Source: CAZNPW01 sp964575185 (lineage in GTDB: Bacteria; Pseudomonadota; Alphaproteobacteria; Rhodobacterales; Rhodobacteraceae). Taken from it: a DNA stretch of 49,779 nucleotides. Position 1 is the first letter of the stretch. Each line of letters starts with the position of its first letter. The translations under genes and the position numbers were made by a program. The notes beneath the pieces were generated by a model. That model was not told where the DNA came from. It saw only the letters and a list, made by a program, of their open reading frames with translations, and made no database searches. Of the stretch, positions 33,028-41,798 are shown in pieces. The stretch covers positions 1 to 49,779 of the forward strand of contig CAZNPW010000023.1 of assembly GCA_964575185.1 (NCBI GenBank), in the 5' to 3' direction.

Positions 33028-34539
33028 ATGACCCGTCCCCTGACCCTCGCCGCGCTGTCGCTCGGCGCGGTGCTGATGACCTCTGCCGCCGCGCAGGCCC
33101 TGACCGCCGAGGAGGTCTGGCGCGGCTGGCAGGACGCCGCGGCGGGCGTCGGCCTGTCGCTCGTGGCCGAAAGCCAGGCCGCCGACGGCCCGACGCTGAC
33201 GCTGACCGGCGTGTCGCTCGCCCAGGCGGTGCCGGCCGACGGCGGGATGCCGCGCTTCGCGCTGTCCGAGATCGTCATGGCCGGGCAGGCCGACGGCACC
33301 GTGGCGATCACCATGGGCCCGTCGCTGACCGCGACGCTGGAGGGTGCCACGGCGGGGACGGTGGCGGTGAACCAGACGGGCCTCGTCCTGACCGCCAGGG
33401 ACGCGGGCGCGGGCACGGCCTACGACTACCGCGCCGATGCGCTGAACATCGTGACCGACACCACCTATCCGGTCGACATGTTCGACGGGTCGGAACCGCA
33501 GACGGGCGCGTTCAAGGCCGATGTCGGCTTTGCCGGCCTGTCGGGCAGCTATGCCGACACGCCCGGCGCCGCCCGCGCCTTCGACCTGGTGCTGAACGCC
33601 GCCGCGCTGACCTATGCGATCGACCAGACCGATCCGTTCACGGGCTCGACCAGCGCGATCAGGTCCGACACCAGGGACGTGGCGCTGACGGGCAAGCTTG
33701 CGCTGCCCGCGGGGATGGACATCGCCAGCGACGACCCGGCCGCCTGGCGGCAGGCGCTGCGCGACGGGCTGTCGGTGGCGGTGCGGATGCAGGCCGGTGC
33801 GACGACTGGCAGCAATAGCACGACCGGCGCCTTCATGGCCTATGACCTGACGACCGAGGGCGGGGCGTCCGACACCGCGCTGTCGGTCGGCGCCGCCGGG
33901 GCGGAGCTGACGGCCAGGGCCGAGGGCATGGTCTTTCGCGGCACCTCCCCGGCGATCCCGGTCGAGCGGGTCGAGCTGAAGATCGGCCCGCTCGAGGCCG
34001 CCTTCAGGCTGCCGCTGATCGCCACCGCGCCGGAAGACTACCGCTACATGGTCAAGGTCACCGACGTGACGGTGAACGAGGAGGCCTGGGCGCTGGTCGA
34101 CCCCGGCAAGACGCTGCCGCGCGACCCGGCGAGCCTCGCGCTCGACCTGACCGGCCGGGTCGCGCTCGACGTCTTCGCGCTGGCCGCGTCGGACGGGACC
34201 GAGGCCATGCCGCCCCAGCCGGTGCTCGAAAGCCTGAACATCCCGACGCTGTCCCTGGCCGCCGCGGGGGCCGCGCTGGAGGGGACCGGGGCCTTCACTT
34301 TCGACAACACGGCGGGGTTCCCGCAGCCGCGCGGGTCGGCCGACCTGACGCTGACGGGCGGCAACGCGCTGATCGACGGGCTGGTCGCGATCGGCGTGGT
34401 GGCCGAGGCCGACGCGCAGAACGCGCGCGTGATGCTGGCGATGTTCATGACGCCGGGGGCGGGCGACGACGTGCTGACCTCGAAGATCGAGGCGCGCGAC
34501 GACGGCGGCATCTACGTCAACGGCCAGCGGATCCAGTAA
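33028..34539 (+). CDS. Secreted DUF2125 protein
   Basis: A 503-residue exported protein with a signal peptide (MTRPLTLAALSLGAVLMTSA ... AQA). Many repeating beta-strand-like segments follow (for example LTLTGVSLAQ, VAITMGPSLTATLEG, GAFKADVGFAGLSGSY). It resembles DUF2125 proteins of Rhodobacterales, whose role is unknown but which look like envelope proteins. The ATG at 33028 has only a weak GGAG upstream. It is followed 23 bases later by a strong terminator hairpin. Confidence 0.75.
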   Translation: MTRPLTLAALSLGAVLMTSAAAQALTAEEVWRGWQDAAAGVGLSLVAESQAADGPTLTLTGVSLAQAVPADGGMPRFALSEIVMAGQADGTVAITMGPSLTATLEGATAGTVAVNQTGLVLTARDAGAGTAYDYRADALNIVTDTTYPVDMFDGSEPQTGAFKADVGFAGLSGSYADTPGAARAFDLVLNAAALTYAIDQTDPFTGSTSAIRSDTRDVALTGKLALPAGMDIASDDPAAWRQALRDGLSVAVRMQAGATTGSNSTTGAFMAYDLTTEGGASDTALSVGAAGAELTARAEGMVFRGTSPAIPVERVELKIGPLEAAFRLPLIATAPEDYRYMVKVTDVTVNEEAWALVDPGKTLPRDPASLALDLTGRVALDVFALAASDGTEAMPPQPVLESLNIPTLSLAAAGAALEGTGAFTFDNTAGFPQPRGSADLTLTGGNALIDGLVAIGVVAEADAQNARVMLAMFMTPGAGDDVLTSKIEARDDGGIYVNGQRIQ

Positions 34540-34562
34540 CGTCGCGGGCTGACATTCCCGCA

Positions 34563-34592
34563 CCCCCGTCGCAAGCTCGCGGCGGGGGTTTT
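34563..34592 (+). terminator. Terminator hairpin overlapping the fadH ribosome-binding site
   Basis: A ten-pair stem (34563-34572 with 34579-34588, one G-U pair) around a six-base loop, then TTTT at 34589-34592. It is a good intrinsic terminator for the DUF2125 gene, yet the fadH ATG is only four bases after the T run. The only Shine-Dalgarno-like sequence for fadH (GGCGGGGG) is the 3' arm of the stem. Confidence 0.7.
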
Positions 34593-34596
34593 CCGC

Positions 34597-36576
34597 ATGC
34601 ACTATCCGCATCTCTTCACGCCGATCAGCTTGCGCGGGATCACCCTGCCGAACCGCGTCATCATGGGTTCGATGCATACAGGGCTGGAGGAGACCGGCGA
34701 CACCGGCCGCATCGCCGCCTTCTACGCCGCGCGGGCGGGTGCGGGGCTGATCGTCACCGGCGGCATGGCCCCGAACCGCGAGGGCGCGGTCTTTCCCGGC
34801 GCGGCGGGGCTGTTCACCGACGCCGACATCGCCGCGCACCGGGCGGTGACCGAGGCCGTCCACGCCGCGGGCGGGCGGATCGCGATGCAGATCCTGCACG
34901 CGGGGCGCTATGCGATGGGGGCCGATTGCGTGGCCCCGAGCGCGGTCAAGGCCCCGATCGCGCCGCACGTCCCCGCCGCGCTGACCGAAGACGGGATCGC
35001 AGCACAGGTGGCGGCTTTCGCCACTGCGGCCGCGCGGGCGGTCGCCGCCGGCTACGACGGGGTCGAGGTGATGGGCTCCGAGGGCTACCTCGTCAACCAG
35101 TTCCTCGCCCGCCGCACCAACCGCCGCACCGACGCCTGGGGGATCGACCGGCGGCTGTTCGCGCGTCAGGTGGTGGCGGCGGTGCGGGCGGCGCTGGGGC
35201 CGGACCGCCTGCTGATCTACCGCATCAGCCTGGCCGACCTGGTCGAGGACGGCCAGACCTGGGAGGAGGTCGCGGCGCTGGCGGGCGAGGTGACGGCGGC
35301 GGGGGCGGACGTGCTGAACTCCGGCATCGGCTGGCACGAGGCGCGGGTGCCGACCATCGCCGCGCAGGTCCCCCGCGCGGCCTTCGCCGGGCTGACCGCG
35401 CGGCTGCGGGCGGTGGCGACGGTGCCGGTCGTCGCCAGCAACCGCATCAACACGCCCGAGACCGCCGAAGCCATCCTCGCCGCCGGGCAGGCCGACATGG
35501 TGTCGCTGGCGCGGCCCTTCCTGGCCGACCCAGAGTTCGTGGCGAAGGCGCGTGCGGGGCGCGCCGCCGACATCGCGCCCTGCATCGCCTGCAACCAGGC
35601 CTGCCTCGACCACACCTTCGCCGGGCGGCTGACGAGCTGCCTCGTCAACCCCCGCGCCTGCCACGAGACGGTGCTGGTCCCGTCCCCCGCCGCGCGCCCG
35701 CTGCGGCTCGCGGTGGTGGGCGCGGGTCCCGCGGGCCTCGCTGCCGCGCTGACGGCGGCGGGGCGGGGGCACGCGGTGACGCTGTTCGACGCCGCCGGGG
35801 CGGTCGGCGGGCAGATGCGGCTCGCCGCCCGCGTGCCGGGGAAGGAGGAGTTCCGGGGGCTGCTCGCCTGGTATGCCCGGCAGGTGCAGGCGGCGGGGAT
35901 CGACCTGCGGCTGGGGGTGCGGGTGCAGGCCGGGATGCTGGCCGGGTTCGACCGGGTGATCCTTGCCACCGGCACGATCCCCCGCCGGATCGACCTGCCC
36001 GGCGCGGAGCGCGCGCTGTCCTATGCGCAGGTGCTGACGGGCGCGCCGGTCGGGGCGCGCGTGGCGATCGTCGGCGCGGGGGGGATCGGCTTCGACGTGG
36101 CGACCTGCCTGACCTCCGCCCCCGACCAGCCGCTGGAGGACTGGCAGGCCGAATGGGGCGTGGGCGACCCGGCGCTGTCCCCGGGCGGGCTGGCCGCGCC
36201 GCGCCCGGCCCGGCCCGCGCGGCAGGTCTGGCTGCTGCAACGCTCGCCGGGCCGCCCCGGCCGCCGCCTCGGGCGCACGACCGGCTGGATCCACCGCGCC
36301 GCGCTGGCCGCGCGCGGGGTGCGGATGCTGGGGGGTGTGAGCTACCTCGGCGTCGAGGACGGGGGCCTGCGCATCGCCACTTCCGAAGGCGGCGAGACGC
36401 TTCTCGCGGTGGACAGCGTGATCCTCTGCGCGGGGCAGGAGCCGCTGCGCGACCTCGCCGCGGACCTGTCGGCGCGGGGGGTGCCGCACGATCTGGTCGG
36501 CGGGGCCGACGTGGCCGCGGAGCTTGACGCCAAGCGCGCCATCGACCAGGCCACGCGGCTGGCGCTGGTGCTTTAA
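34597..36576 (+). CDS. fadH: 2,4-dienoyl-CoA reductase-type NADPH flavoprotein (FadH-like)
   Basis: A 659-residue enzyme with an N-terminal old-yellow-enzyme TIM barrel binding FMN (MHYPHLFTPISLRGITLPNR). The catalytic Tyr lies in GSEGYLVNQFLARRTNRR and the catalytic His in SGIGWHEARVPTIA. A [4Fe-4S] motif follows with C-x2-C-x3-C-x11-C spacing (CIACNQACLDH ... SCLVNP). The C-terminal half is a FAD/NADPH domain (VVGAGPAGLAAALTAAGRGH, VAIVGAGGIGFDVATCL). The SGIGWHEARVPTIA block favours fadH over other members. It acts in beta-oxidation of unsaturated fatty acids. Its start is unusually close to a terminator. Confidence 0.9.
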   Translation: MHYPHLFTPISLRGITLPNRVIMGSMHTGLEETGDTGRIAAFYAARAGAGLIVTGGMAPNREGAVFPGAAGLFTDADIAAHRAVTEAVHAAGGRIAMQILHAGRYAMGADCVAPSAVKAPIAPHVPAALTEDGIAAQVAAFATAAARAVAAGYDGVEVMGSEGYLVNQFLARRTNRRTDAWGIDRRLFARQVVAAVRAALGPDRLLIYRISLADLVEDGQTWEEVAALAGEVTAAGADVLNSGIGWHEARVPTIAAQVPRAAFAGLTARLRAVATVPVVASNRINTPETAEAILAAGQADMVSLARPFLADPEFVAKARAGRAADIAPCIACNQACLDHTFAGRLTSCLVNPRACHETVLVPSPAARPLRLAVVGAGPAGLAAALTAAGRGHAVTLFDAAGAVGGQMRLAARVPGKEEFRGLLAWYARQVQAAGIDLRLGVRVQAGMLAGFDRVILATGTIPRRIDLPGAERALSYAQVLTGAPVGARVAIVGAGGIGFDVATCLTSAPDQPLEDWQAEWGVGDPALSPGGLAAPRPARPARQVWLLQRSPGRPGRRLGRTTGWIHRAALAARGVRMLGGVSYLGVEDGGLRIATSEGGETLLAVDSVILCAGQEPLRDLAADLSARGVPHDLVGGADVAAELDAKRAIDQATRLALVL

Positions 36577-37793
36577 CCGTCGGCGGCGCGGCGCCAGGCG
36601 GGCAGGCGGAGCATCGCGGTCATCCGGCCATCGCCGCGCAGAAGGTGCAGTTCGGCCCCGTGCAGGTCGGCGATGCGGCGCGTCAGCGGCAGGCCGAGGC
36701 CGATGCCGTCGGCCGCGCGGGTGCGGACGCGGCCGCCGACCCCGAAGGCGTCCCAGACCCGCGCCTCGTAGGCCGGGGCGATGCCGGGGCCGTCGTCCAC
36801 CACCTCCACCGTGGCGGAGCCGTCGCCGAGGGCGCGGGTGACGACCGTGATCGCTGCGCCGCCGTGCATCACCGCGTTCGACAGCAGGCACGACAGGGCC
36901 AGTTCCATCTGCGCGGCGTCGACCGTGACCGTCAGGCCGCCGGGCTGGCCACCGCGGGCCAGGGTCTTGCCCCGCAGCCGCGCGAGGCCGCGGAAACCGG
37001 CCATGGCACGGTCCACCAGGGTATCCAGCCGCACGCGCGACTCCTGCAGGCGGATGTCGCCCGACGCGAGTTCGGTGAAATGCAGAACGCTTCCCACCAC
37101 CGCATTCAGGTGTTCGGCCGAGGCAAGGATGGCTGCCGCGATCTCGGCCTGGTCGTCATCCCGCGGATCGAGCAGCTGGGCCATCCCGTGAATGCCATTC
37201 AGCGGCGTCCGCATCTCGTGCCCGATCAGCGCCAGGAACTCCTTCTGCGCGTCGTCGGCAATCTGGCGCAGGAGGGCCACCTTGTCCGGGTCGGGTTCCA
37301 CCGGCACCTCGTAGTACCGCGCGACCATGGCGCCCAGTGTCGTCAGCATCGCCACCTGGTCGGCATTGGGCATGGGCCGGGGGGCGAGGTCGATGCCGCA
37401 GACGGTGCCGAGGCAGAACCCGCGCGACGTGATGACGGGTGCGCTGGCGGAAAAGCGCACGCCCATGCGCGTGACGACCGGATGTTCGCGCGATCGCGGG
37501 TCGGCGTGCGTGTCGGGCAGGATGATCGTTTCGCGCGCGGCGATCGTGAAGGCGCACAGCGACATGTCGCGCTGCGTGCCGGCCAGGTCGATCCCGTCGA
37601 TGCGCAGGAAGTCCTGCCGGTCGCCACTGAACAGCGAGATGAAGGCGATGGGCGTGCCCAGGATCTGCCGCACCATGCTGGTGACGCCGGCAAAGAACGG
37701 ATCCGCCCTGCGCGCCATGAGGTCCATCGCGTCGACCGTCGCCGACCGGGCGGGTTCGTTGGCGGGCAGGGGATGGGGGCGCATCGCGGTCAT
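36573..37793 (-). CDS. GAF-domain sensor histidine kinase
   Basis: A 406-residue soluble kinase. The GAF domain (about residues 25-165) has FISLFSGDRQDFLRIDGIDL and FCLGTVCGIDLAPR. The HisKA helix carries the phospho-acceptor His in LALIGHEMRTPLNGIHGM. The ATPase domain has a divergent N-box (LLSNAVMHGG) and EVVDDGPGIAPAYEARVWDAF and GIGLGLPLTRRIAD as G boxes. The ATG at 37793 follows AAAGGAG. An upstream ATG at 37823 is rejected. There is no transmembrane helix and no adjacent response regulator, so the partner is unknown. The 3' end overlaps fadH by four bases. Confidence 0.88.
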   Translation of the reverse strand: MTAMRPHPLPANEPARSATVDAMDLMARRADPFFAGVTSMVRQILGTPIAFISLFSGDRQDFLRIDGIDLAGTQRDMSLCAFTIAARETIILPDTHADPRSREHPVVTRMGVRFSASAPVITSRGFCLGTVCGIDLAPRPMPNADQVAMLTTLGAMVARYYEVPVEPDPDKVALLRQIADDAQKEFLALIGHEMRTPLNGIHGMAQLLDPRDDDQAEIAAAILASAEHLNAVVGSVLHFTELASGDIRLQESRVRLDTLVDRAMAGFRGLARLRGKTLARGGQPGGLTVTVDAAQMELALSCLLSNAVMHGGAAITVVTRALGDGSATVEVVDDGPGIAPAYEARVWDAFGVGGRVRTRAADGIGLGLPLTRRIADLHGAELHLLRGDGRMTAMLRLPAWRRAADG

Positions 37794-37837
37794 GTGGGGC
37801 TCCTTTGGCCCGCACCCCACCACGGAAAGATGAAGAA

Positions 37838-37856
37838 CCCCTTTAGCCGGAAGGGG
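37838..37856 (-). terminator. Rho-independent terminator of the EF-hand gene
   Basis: On the minus strand, CCCCTT, a seven-base loop and AAGGGG, followed by TTCTTCATCTTTCC. A short stem with a T-rich tail, lying 28 bases after the EF-hand stop and before the histidine kinase ribosome-binding site. Confidence 0.6.
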
Positions 37857-37883
37857 CGGGCCGCACCCGCCCCCCCCGCCCGT

Positions 37884-38138
37884 TCAGCCGCCCGACGCCG
37901 CGGGCAGCGCCCCGTCGGCCATCGCCGCGGCGAGTTCCGTCTGGTCGACCGCGCCGTCGCCGTTGGCGTCGATCGCGGTGAAGGTCTCCTGCGTCAGCTC
38001 GGGGTAGACCACCTGCAGCTCGGTCAGCGACCAGTTGCCCGATCCGTCGGTATCCTCGATGGCGGGCATCGTCTGGGCCAGCGCGGGCAGCGCCACGAGG
38101 GTGCCGATGGCGGCAAGCGAGAGCAGTGTCCGTGTCAT
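37884..38138 (-). CDS. Exported EF-hand calcium-binding protein
   Basis: An 84-residue protein. The signal peptide MTRTLLSLAAIGTLVALPAL is cleaved near ALAQ. Two EF-hand loops follow: DTDGSGNWSLTE (full 12-residue loop ending in Glu) and DANGDGAVDQTE. The second is followed by LAAAMADG. Both have Asp at positions 1, 3 and 5 or close equivalents, so calcium binding is likely. Small periplasmic EF-hand proteins of this kind are common in Rhodobacterales. Partner unknown. Confidence 0.88.
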   Translation of the reverse strand: MTRTLLSLAAIGTLVALPALAQTMPAIEDTDGSGNWSLTELQVVYPELTQETFTAIDANGDGAVDQTELAAAMADGALPAASGG

Positions 38139-38478
38139 GGGTCGTCCTTTCGGTTGTGGGCGGGGCGACCGTCACCGGCGGCCCCGCGATCCCAGCTATG
38201 CGCCGTGGCGGGGGATGGAAACCCCCGCAGGCCCGCGCCGCCCTGCGCCCGCCGAAAGCGTCCGCCCGCCCCGCCGGATTGCCGCCGACGCGCATCCTCC
38301 CGGCCCCGGGATGCGGACTTCCGCTGCCGCCGCAGCGCGACGGCGGCGGCCCCGCGCCGTTTCCCCGCCTTCAACGATCCGTCACAATACCCCCGACTTG
38401 ACCGCCCGCGACCGCAATCCTGCCCGATTTCGACGCGACACAGGGCCCAAGACGTTTCCTACTGCCATAGGGATGCCG
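38139..38478. other. 340-base non-coding divergent region between EF-hand and LysR genes
   Basis: No convincing gene. A hairpin, GCGGGGG at 38208-38214 pairing with CCCCCGC at 38222-38228 around ATGGAAA, is visible. The region should hold divergent promoters for both neighbours. TTGACC near 38397 has no acceptable -10 at 16-18 bases. Small ORFs here have the composition of GC-rich shadows. Confidence 0.5.
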
Positions 38479-39384
38479 ATGGACCGACTGACCGAGATGG
38501 AAGCCTTTGCCACCGTGGTGGACCAGGGCGGCTTCACCGACGCCGCGAAGAAGATGGGGATCTCCAAGTCGGCCGTGTCAAAGCACGTCTCGGCGCTGGA
38601 GGCGCGGCTCGGCGCCCGGCTTCTGAACCGCACCACCCGCCGCGTCAGCCCGACCGAGATCGGGCTCGCCTACTACGACCGCGCCCGCCGGGTCCTGAAC
38701 GACGCGGGCGAGGCCGACGCGCTGGTGACATCCATGCAGTCGGCGCCGAGCGGCCTGCTGCGGATCAGCGTGGCGACCGATTTCGGGGTGAACCTCGTCT
38801 CCCCGATCTTGGGCGACTTTCTGGTCGAATACCCCGACATCACCGTCAACATGGTGCTGAACAACCGCTACGTCGAGCTCATCTCGGAAGGCTTCGACAT
38901 GGCGATCCGCGTCGGCGAGCTGGAGGACAGCTCGCTCCGCGCCCGGAAGCTGACCGAGACGACCAAGCGCATGATCGCCGCGCCGTCCTACTTCCAGAGG
39001 TTCGGGCGGCCCCTGAAGATCGACGACCTGAACGACCACAAGCTTCTGCACTACTCCAACCAGGCCAACGGCAACGTCTGGAAGATCACCGCGCCCTCGG
39101 GCGAGAAGCGCCAGGTCCGCAGCGCGGGCTGGCTGACCGTGAACGACGGCCAGTCGCTGCTGAATGCCGCGATCTCGGGGCTCGGCATCGCCTACCTGCC
39201 CTCGTTCCTCTATTCCGAGGCGATGAAGGACGGGCAGGTCGAAGAGGCGATCCCCGGCCTGCCGGTCGAGGTGCTGGGCATCTACGCGGTCTACCCGCCC
39301 GGCCGCTTCACCCAGCCCAAGGTGCGCGCCTTCATCGACTTCCTCGCCCGGCGGCTGATGGACAAGGGGCCGGACAGCTGGTGA
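38479..39384 (+). CDS. LysR-family regulator (CrgA/DsdC-like branch)
   Basis: A 301-residue regulator. The HTH lies at residues about 1-60 (MDRLTEMEAFATVVDQGGFT, AKKMGISKSAVSKHVSALEA). An effector domain follows with the sequence GLLRISVATDFGVNLVSPIL typical of the LysR branch with PBP2_CrgA-like domains. The ATG at 38479 is preferred over 38473. Its stop is four bases from the stop of the convergent OmpA gene. Target unknown. Confidence 0.88.
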   Translation: MDRLTEMEAFATVVDQGGFTDAAKKMGISKSAVSKHVSALEARLGARLLNRTTRRVSPTEIGLAYYDRARRVLNDAGEADALVTSMQSAPSGLLRISVATDFGVNLVSPILGDFLVEYPDITVNMVLNNRYVELISEGFDMAIRVGELEDSSLRARKLTETTKRMIAAPSYFQRFGRPLKIDDLNDHKLLHYSNQANGNVWKITAPSGEKRQVRSAGWLTVNDGQSLLNAAISGLGIAYLPSFLYSEAMKDGQVEEAIPGLPVEVLGIYAVYPPGRFTQPKVRAFIDFLARRLMDKGPDSW

Positions 39385-39388
39385 GCCG

Positions 39389-40312
39389 TCAGCGGGTGGA
39401 GGTCAGCATGACCTCGACCCGGCGGTTCTGCGCGCGGCCCGCCTCGGTCAGGTTCGTCGCGCGGGGCGCGAGGTAGCCCACGCCGTCGGCCTGGATGCGC
39501 GCGCCATCGGCCCCGAGCGCGACCAGCGCTGCGCGCACCGCCCGCGCCCGCGCCCGCGACAGCGCGATGTTCGCCTCCAGCGGGCCGCTCGCGTCGGTGT
39601 GGCCGACGATGGCGACCGCGCGGGCCGGGTTGGCCTTCAGATAGCCCGCGATCAGCCGCAGGGACGGCGCGTCGGGATCGGCCAGCGCCTCGGCCCCGAC
39701 GGCGAAGGCCACGTCGGCCAGGACCAGCGCCCCGCCGCCTTCCAGCGCGGCGGCGAAGCCCGCCGGGTCGGCCGGGGCTGCCGGGGGTGCGGGGGCGGCG
39801 ACCACCGCGGGCACCCCGGCGGGAACGCCGCGGGGCGTCAGCGTCGAGACCTGCACGAAGGTGGCGTCGGCCGACCGGCTGACGATCACGACCACCCCCG
39901 CCCCGTCCTTTCCCGCCAGCGCGGCATAGCGGTAGTCGGCGAGGTCGACGTGCATCTGCGGTTCGGGCAGGATGTCGAGCGCGAAGCGGAAGTCGAACCC
40001 GCCGCACTCGCGCGCCGCGCAGGCGTAGACCGGGGCCAGCCCCGCCGCCTGCACCTGGCGCGCCAGCCCGTCGATCAGCTCGGCGGTCGGCGTGGCGGTG
40101 CCGGGGATGCGCCAGCTCTGCCGCCTGAGGCTGCCCGGCAGCACCCGCTCGGGCACCGCGGCACCGTCGAAGGGGCCGGTCGCGAGGCGCAGGTCCGCGT
40201 CGGCGTCGGTCTCGTCGGCCTGCACCTCGGCCCCCCGCGGCAGCTCGAGAGCCCGCGCGCTCGCGGGCAGCAGCGCGGCGCAGAGCGCCAGACCCAGGGC
40301 GCGGAGGATCAT
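39389..40312 (-). CDS. Exported OmpA-like peptidoglycan-binding protein
   Basis: A 307-residue protein with a signal peptide (MILRALGLALCAALLPASARA). A unique middle domain contains two cysteines in CAARECGGFDFRF. A Pro/Ala linker (APAPPAAPADPAG) leads to a C-terminal OmpA domain with IVGHTDASGPLEANIALSRA and RAQNRRVEVML. It lacks a lipobox, unlike the OmpA lipoprotein at 13776. The start overlaps the stop of the GNAT gene (ATGA). Confidence 0.85.
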   Translation of the reverse strand: MILRALGLALCAALLPASARALELPRGAEVQADETDADADLRLATGPFDGAAVPERVLPGSLRRQSWRIPGTATPTAELIDGLARQVQAAGLAPVYACAARECGGFDFRFALDILPEPQMHVDLADYRYAALAGKDGAGVVVIVSRSADATFVQVSTLTPRGVPAGVPAVVAAPAPPAAPADPAGFAAALEGGGALVLADVAFAVGAEALADPDAPSLRLIAGYLKANPARAVAIVGHTDASGPLEANIALSRARARAVRAALVALGADGARIQADGVGYLAPRATNLTEAGRAQNRRVEVMLTSTR

Positions 40313-41001
40313 GGTCGCGCGGCCGGGGGCCGCAGGCGGTAGTGATACCGCCCGACCTCCTCCAGCCCCAGCGCGGCGTAGAGCGCGCGGGCGGGCGCAT
40401 TCGCGACCGTCACGGCCAGCGCCAGCCCCCCCGCGCCGTGGTCCCGCCCGAACCCCGCGGCGGCCTGCGTCAGCCGCCGGCCCCATCCCCGCCGCCGCGC
40501 CGCCGGCGCCACGACCAGCGCGTGCAGCACCGCCCAGCCGCCGTGGCAGGCGACGAAGGCCGCGGCCATGTCGCCCGCCGCCAGCACGGTCTTCGGCCCC
40601 GGCGCACGGTGCATCACCGCGAGCCGCGCGGCCCCGATCCCCTGCGCCGCCCAGAGGGCCACCCCGTCCGGCGGCCAGCGCCGCACGACGTCCTCCTCCG
40701 GTCCGGCCGCGACCGCCCCCGCCATGATGACCGAGGGGTCGTGCCGCACGAACCCGCGCGCGGCCAGCGCCGCGTCGAGCCGCGGGTCGTCCGCGACCCG
40801 CACCAGCGGCGCGGGCATCGCGGCCACCAGGCGGTCGATGTCGGCCCCGGTCCAGCCGGGGGCGAGGCTCGCCGCCGACACGCGCGACCCGCCCCCCGCC
40901 CCGTCGCGCAACGTCAGCGCCCCGTCGCGCGTCGCCGCCGCCGGGGGCCAGGTCGCCGCCAGCGCCGCCATCACGCCCCGGTCCGCCACCGCCAGCGTCA
41001 C
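40309..41001 (-). CDS. GNAT-family N-acetyltransferase
   Basis: A 230-residue protein. Its C-terminal half is a GNAT domain with VLHALVVAPAARRRGWGRRL as acetyl-CoA loop and AVTVANAPARALYAALGLEE as motif B. The N-terminal half is Ala-rich and divergent. It is unlike the RimJ-type copies near ffh. ATGA overlaps couple it to the CinA-type gene upstream and the OmpA gene downstream. Confidence 0.8.
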   Translation of the reverse strand: MTLAVADRGVMAALAATWPPAAATRDGALTLRDGAGGGSRVSAASLAPGWTGADIDRLVAAMPAPLVRVADDPRLDAALAARGFVRHDPSVIMAGAVAAGPEEDVVRRWPPDGVALWAAQGIGAARLAVMHRAPGPKTVLAAGDMAAAFVACHGGWAVLHALVVAPAARRRGWGRRLTQAAAGFGRDHGAGGLALAVTVANAPARALYAALGLEEVGRYHYRLRPPAARP

Positions 41002-41717
41002 GGAAACAGCGCCGCCAGCCGCGCCATGGCGGCAGAGATGCGGCCCGCGTCGGTGCCGCGCACGACCAGGCTGGTGCCGACCGCCCCGTTCATCGCGAAG
41101 GGGTAGCTTCCCAGCGACAGGTCGGGAAACTCGGCCGCCAGCGCGGCGAAGTCGGCGGCGATGTCGCCCTCGCCGCGTTCCACCCGCAGGGACTGGCTGA
41201 GCAGCGGCTCCCCCCCGGTCAGGCCGGGCAACAGCCCCGCGAGCATCGCCTCGAAGATCCGCGGCACGCCGGCCATGACGTGCACGTTGCCCAGGCTGAA
41301 CCCCGGCGCGGTGCTGACCGGGTTGTCGATCAGGACGGCGCCGTCGGGGATGCGCGCCATGCGGCGGCGGGCCTCGTTCAGCTCCAGCCCCGCGCGGGCG
41401 TAATGCGCGGCGAGAAGCCCCAGCGCGTCGGCGCGGTGGGTGATCGGCACGCCGAAGGCCGCGGCGATGGCGTCGGCGGTGATGTCGTCATGCGTCGGCC
41501 CGATCCCGCCGCTGGTGAAGACATGGTCGTGCCCCGCCCGCAGACCGTTCACCGCCGCGACGATGGCCGCATGGTCGTCGGCCACCACGCGCGCCTCCAC
41601 CAGCCGGATGCCGTGCCGCGTCAGCTCGCCCGCCAGGTGATGCATGTTGGAATCGCGCGTGCGGCCCGACAGGATCTCGTCGCCGATCACCAGCATCGCG
41701 GCGGTGGGGTTGGTCAT
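40998..41717 (-). CDS. CinA/MoaB-type molybdopterin-binding domain protein
   Basis: A 239-residue protein equivalent to the N-terminal domain of CinA. It contains TAAMLVIGDEILSGRTRDSN, VFTSGGIGPTHDDITADAIA and GFSLGNVHVMAGVPRIFEAM. Full-length CinA also has a C-terminal nicotinamide-nucleotide amidase domain, which is absent. It may act in nucleotide repair (ADP-ribose pyrophosphatase activity is known for the domain). The ATG at 41717 follows CAGGAG; 41735 is less likely. Confidence 0.87.
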   Translation of the reverse strand: MTNPTAAMLVIGDEILSGRTRDSNMHHLAGELTRHGIRLVEARVVADDHAAIVAAVNGLRAGHDHVFTSGGIGPTHDDITADAIAAAFGVPITHRADALGLLAAHYARAGLELNEARRRMARIPDGAVLIDNPVSTAPGFSLGNVHVMAGVPRIFEAMLAGLLPGLTGGEPLLSQSLRVERGEGDIAADFAALAAEFPDLSLGSYPFAMNGAVGTSLVVRGTDAGRISAAMARLAALFP

Positions 41718-41798
41718 GGGCTGCTCCTGCATCACGGCGCCGGTATAGGCCGGGCGGCGCTACTGGCCAAGGCCGGTCCCCTTGCATATATTGGCCCG

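Noticed and set aside
32995..36891. A 1298-codon open frame on the minus strand
   Set aside because: It lies antisense to the DUF2125 and fadH genes. The translation is Arg/His/Gly-rich with no known domain, which is typical of a GC-rich shadow frame.
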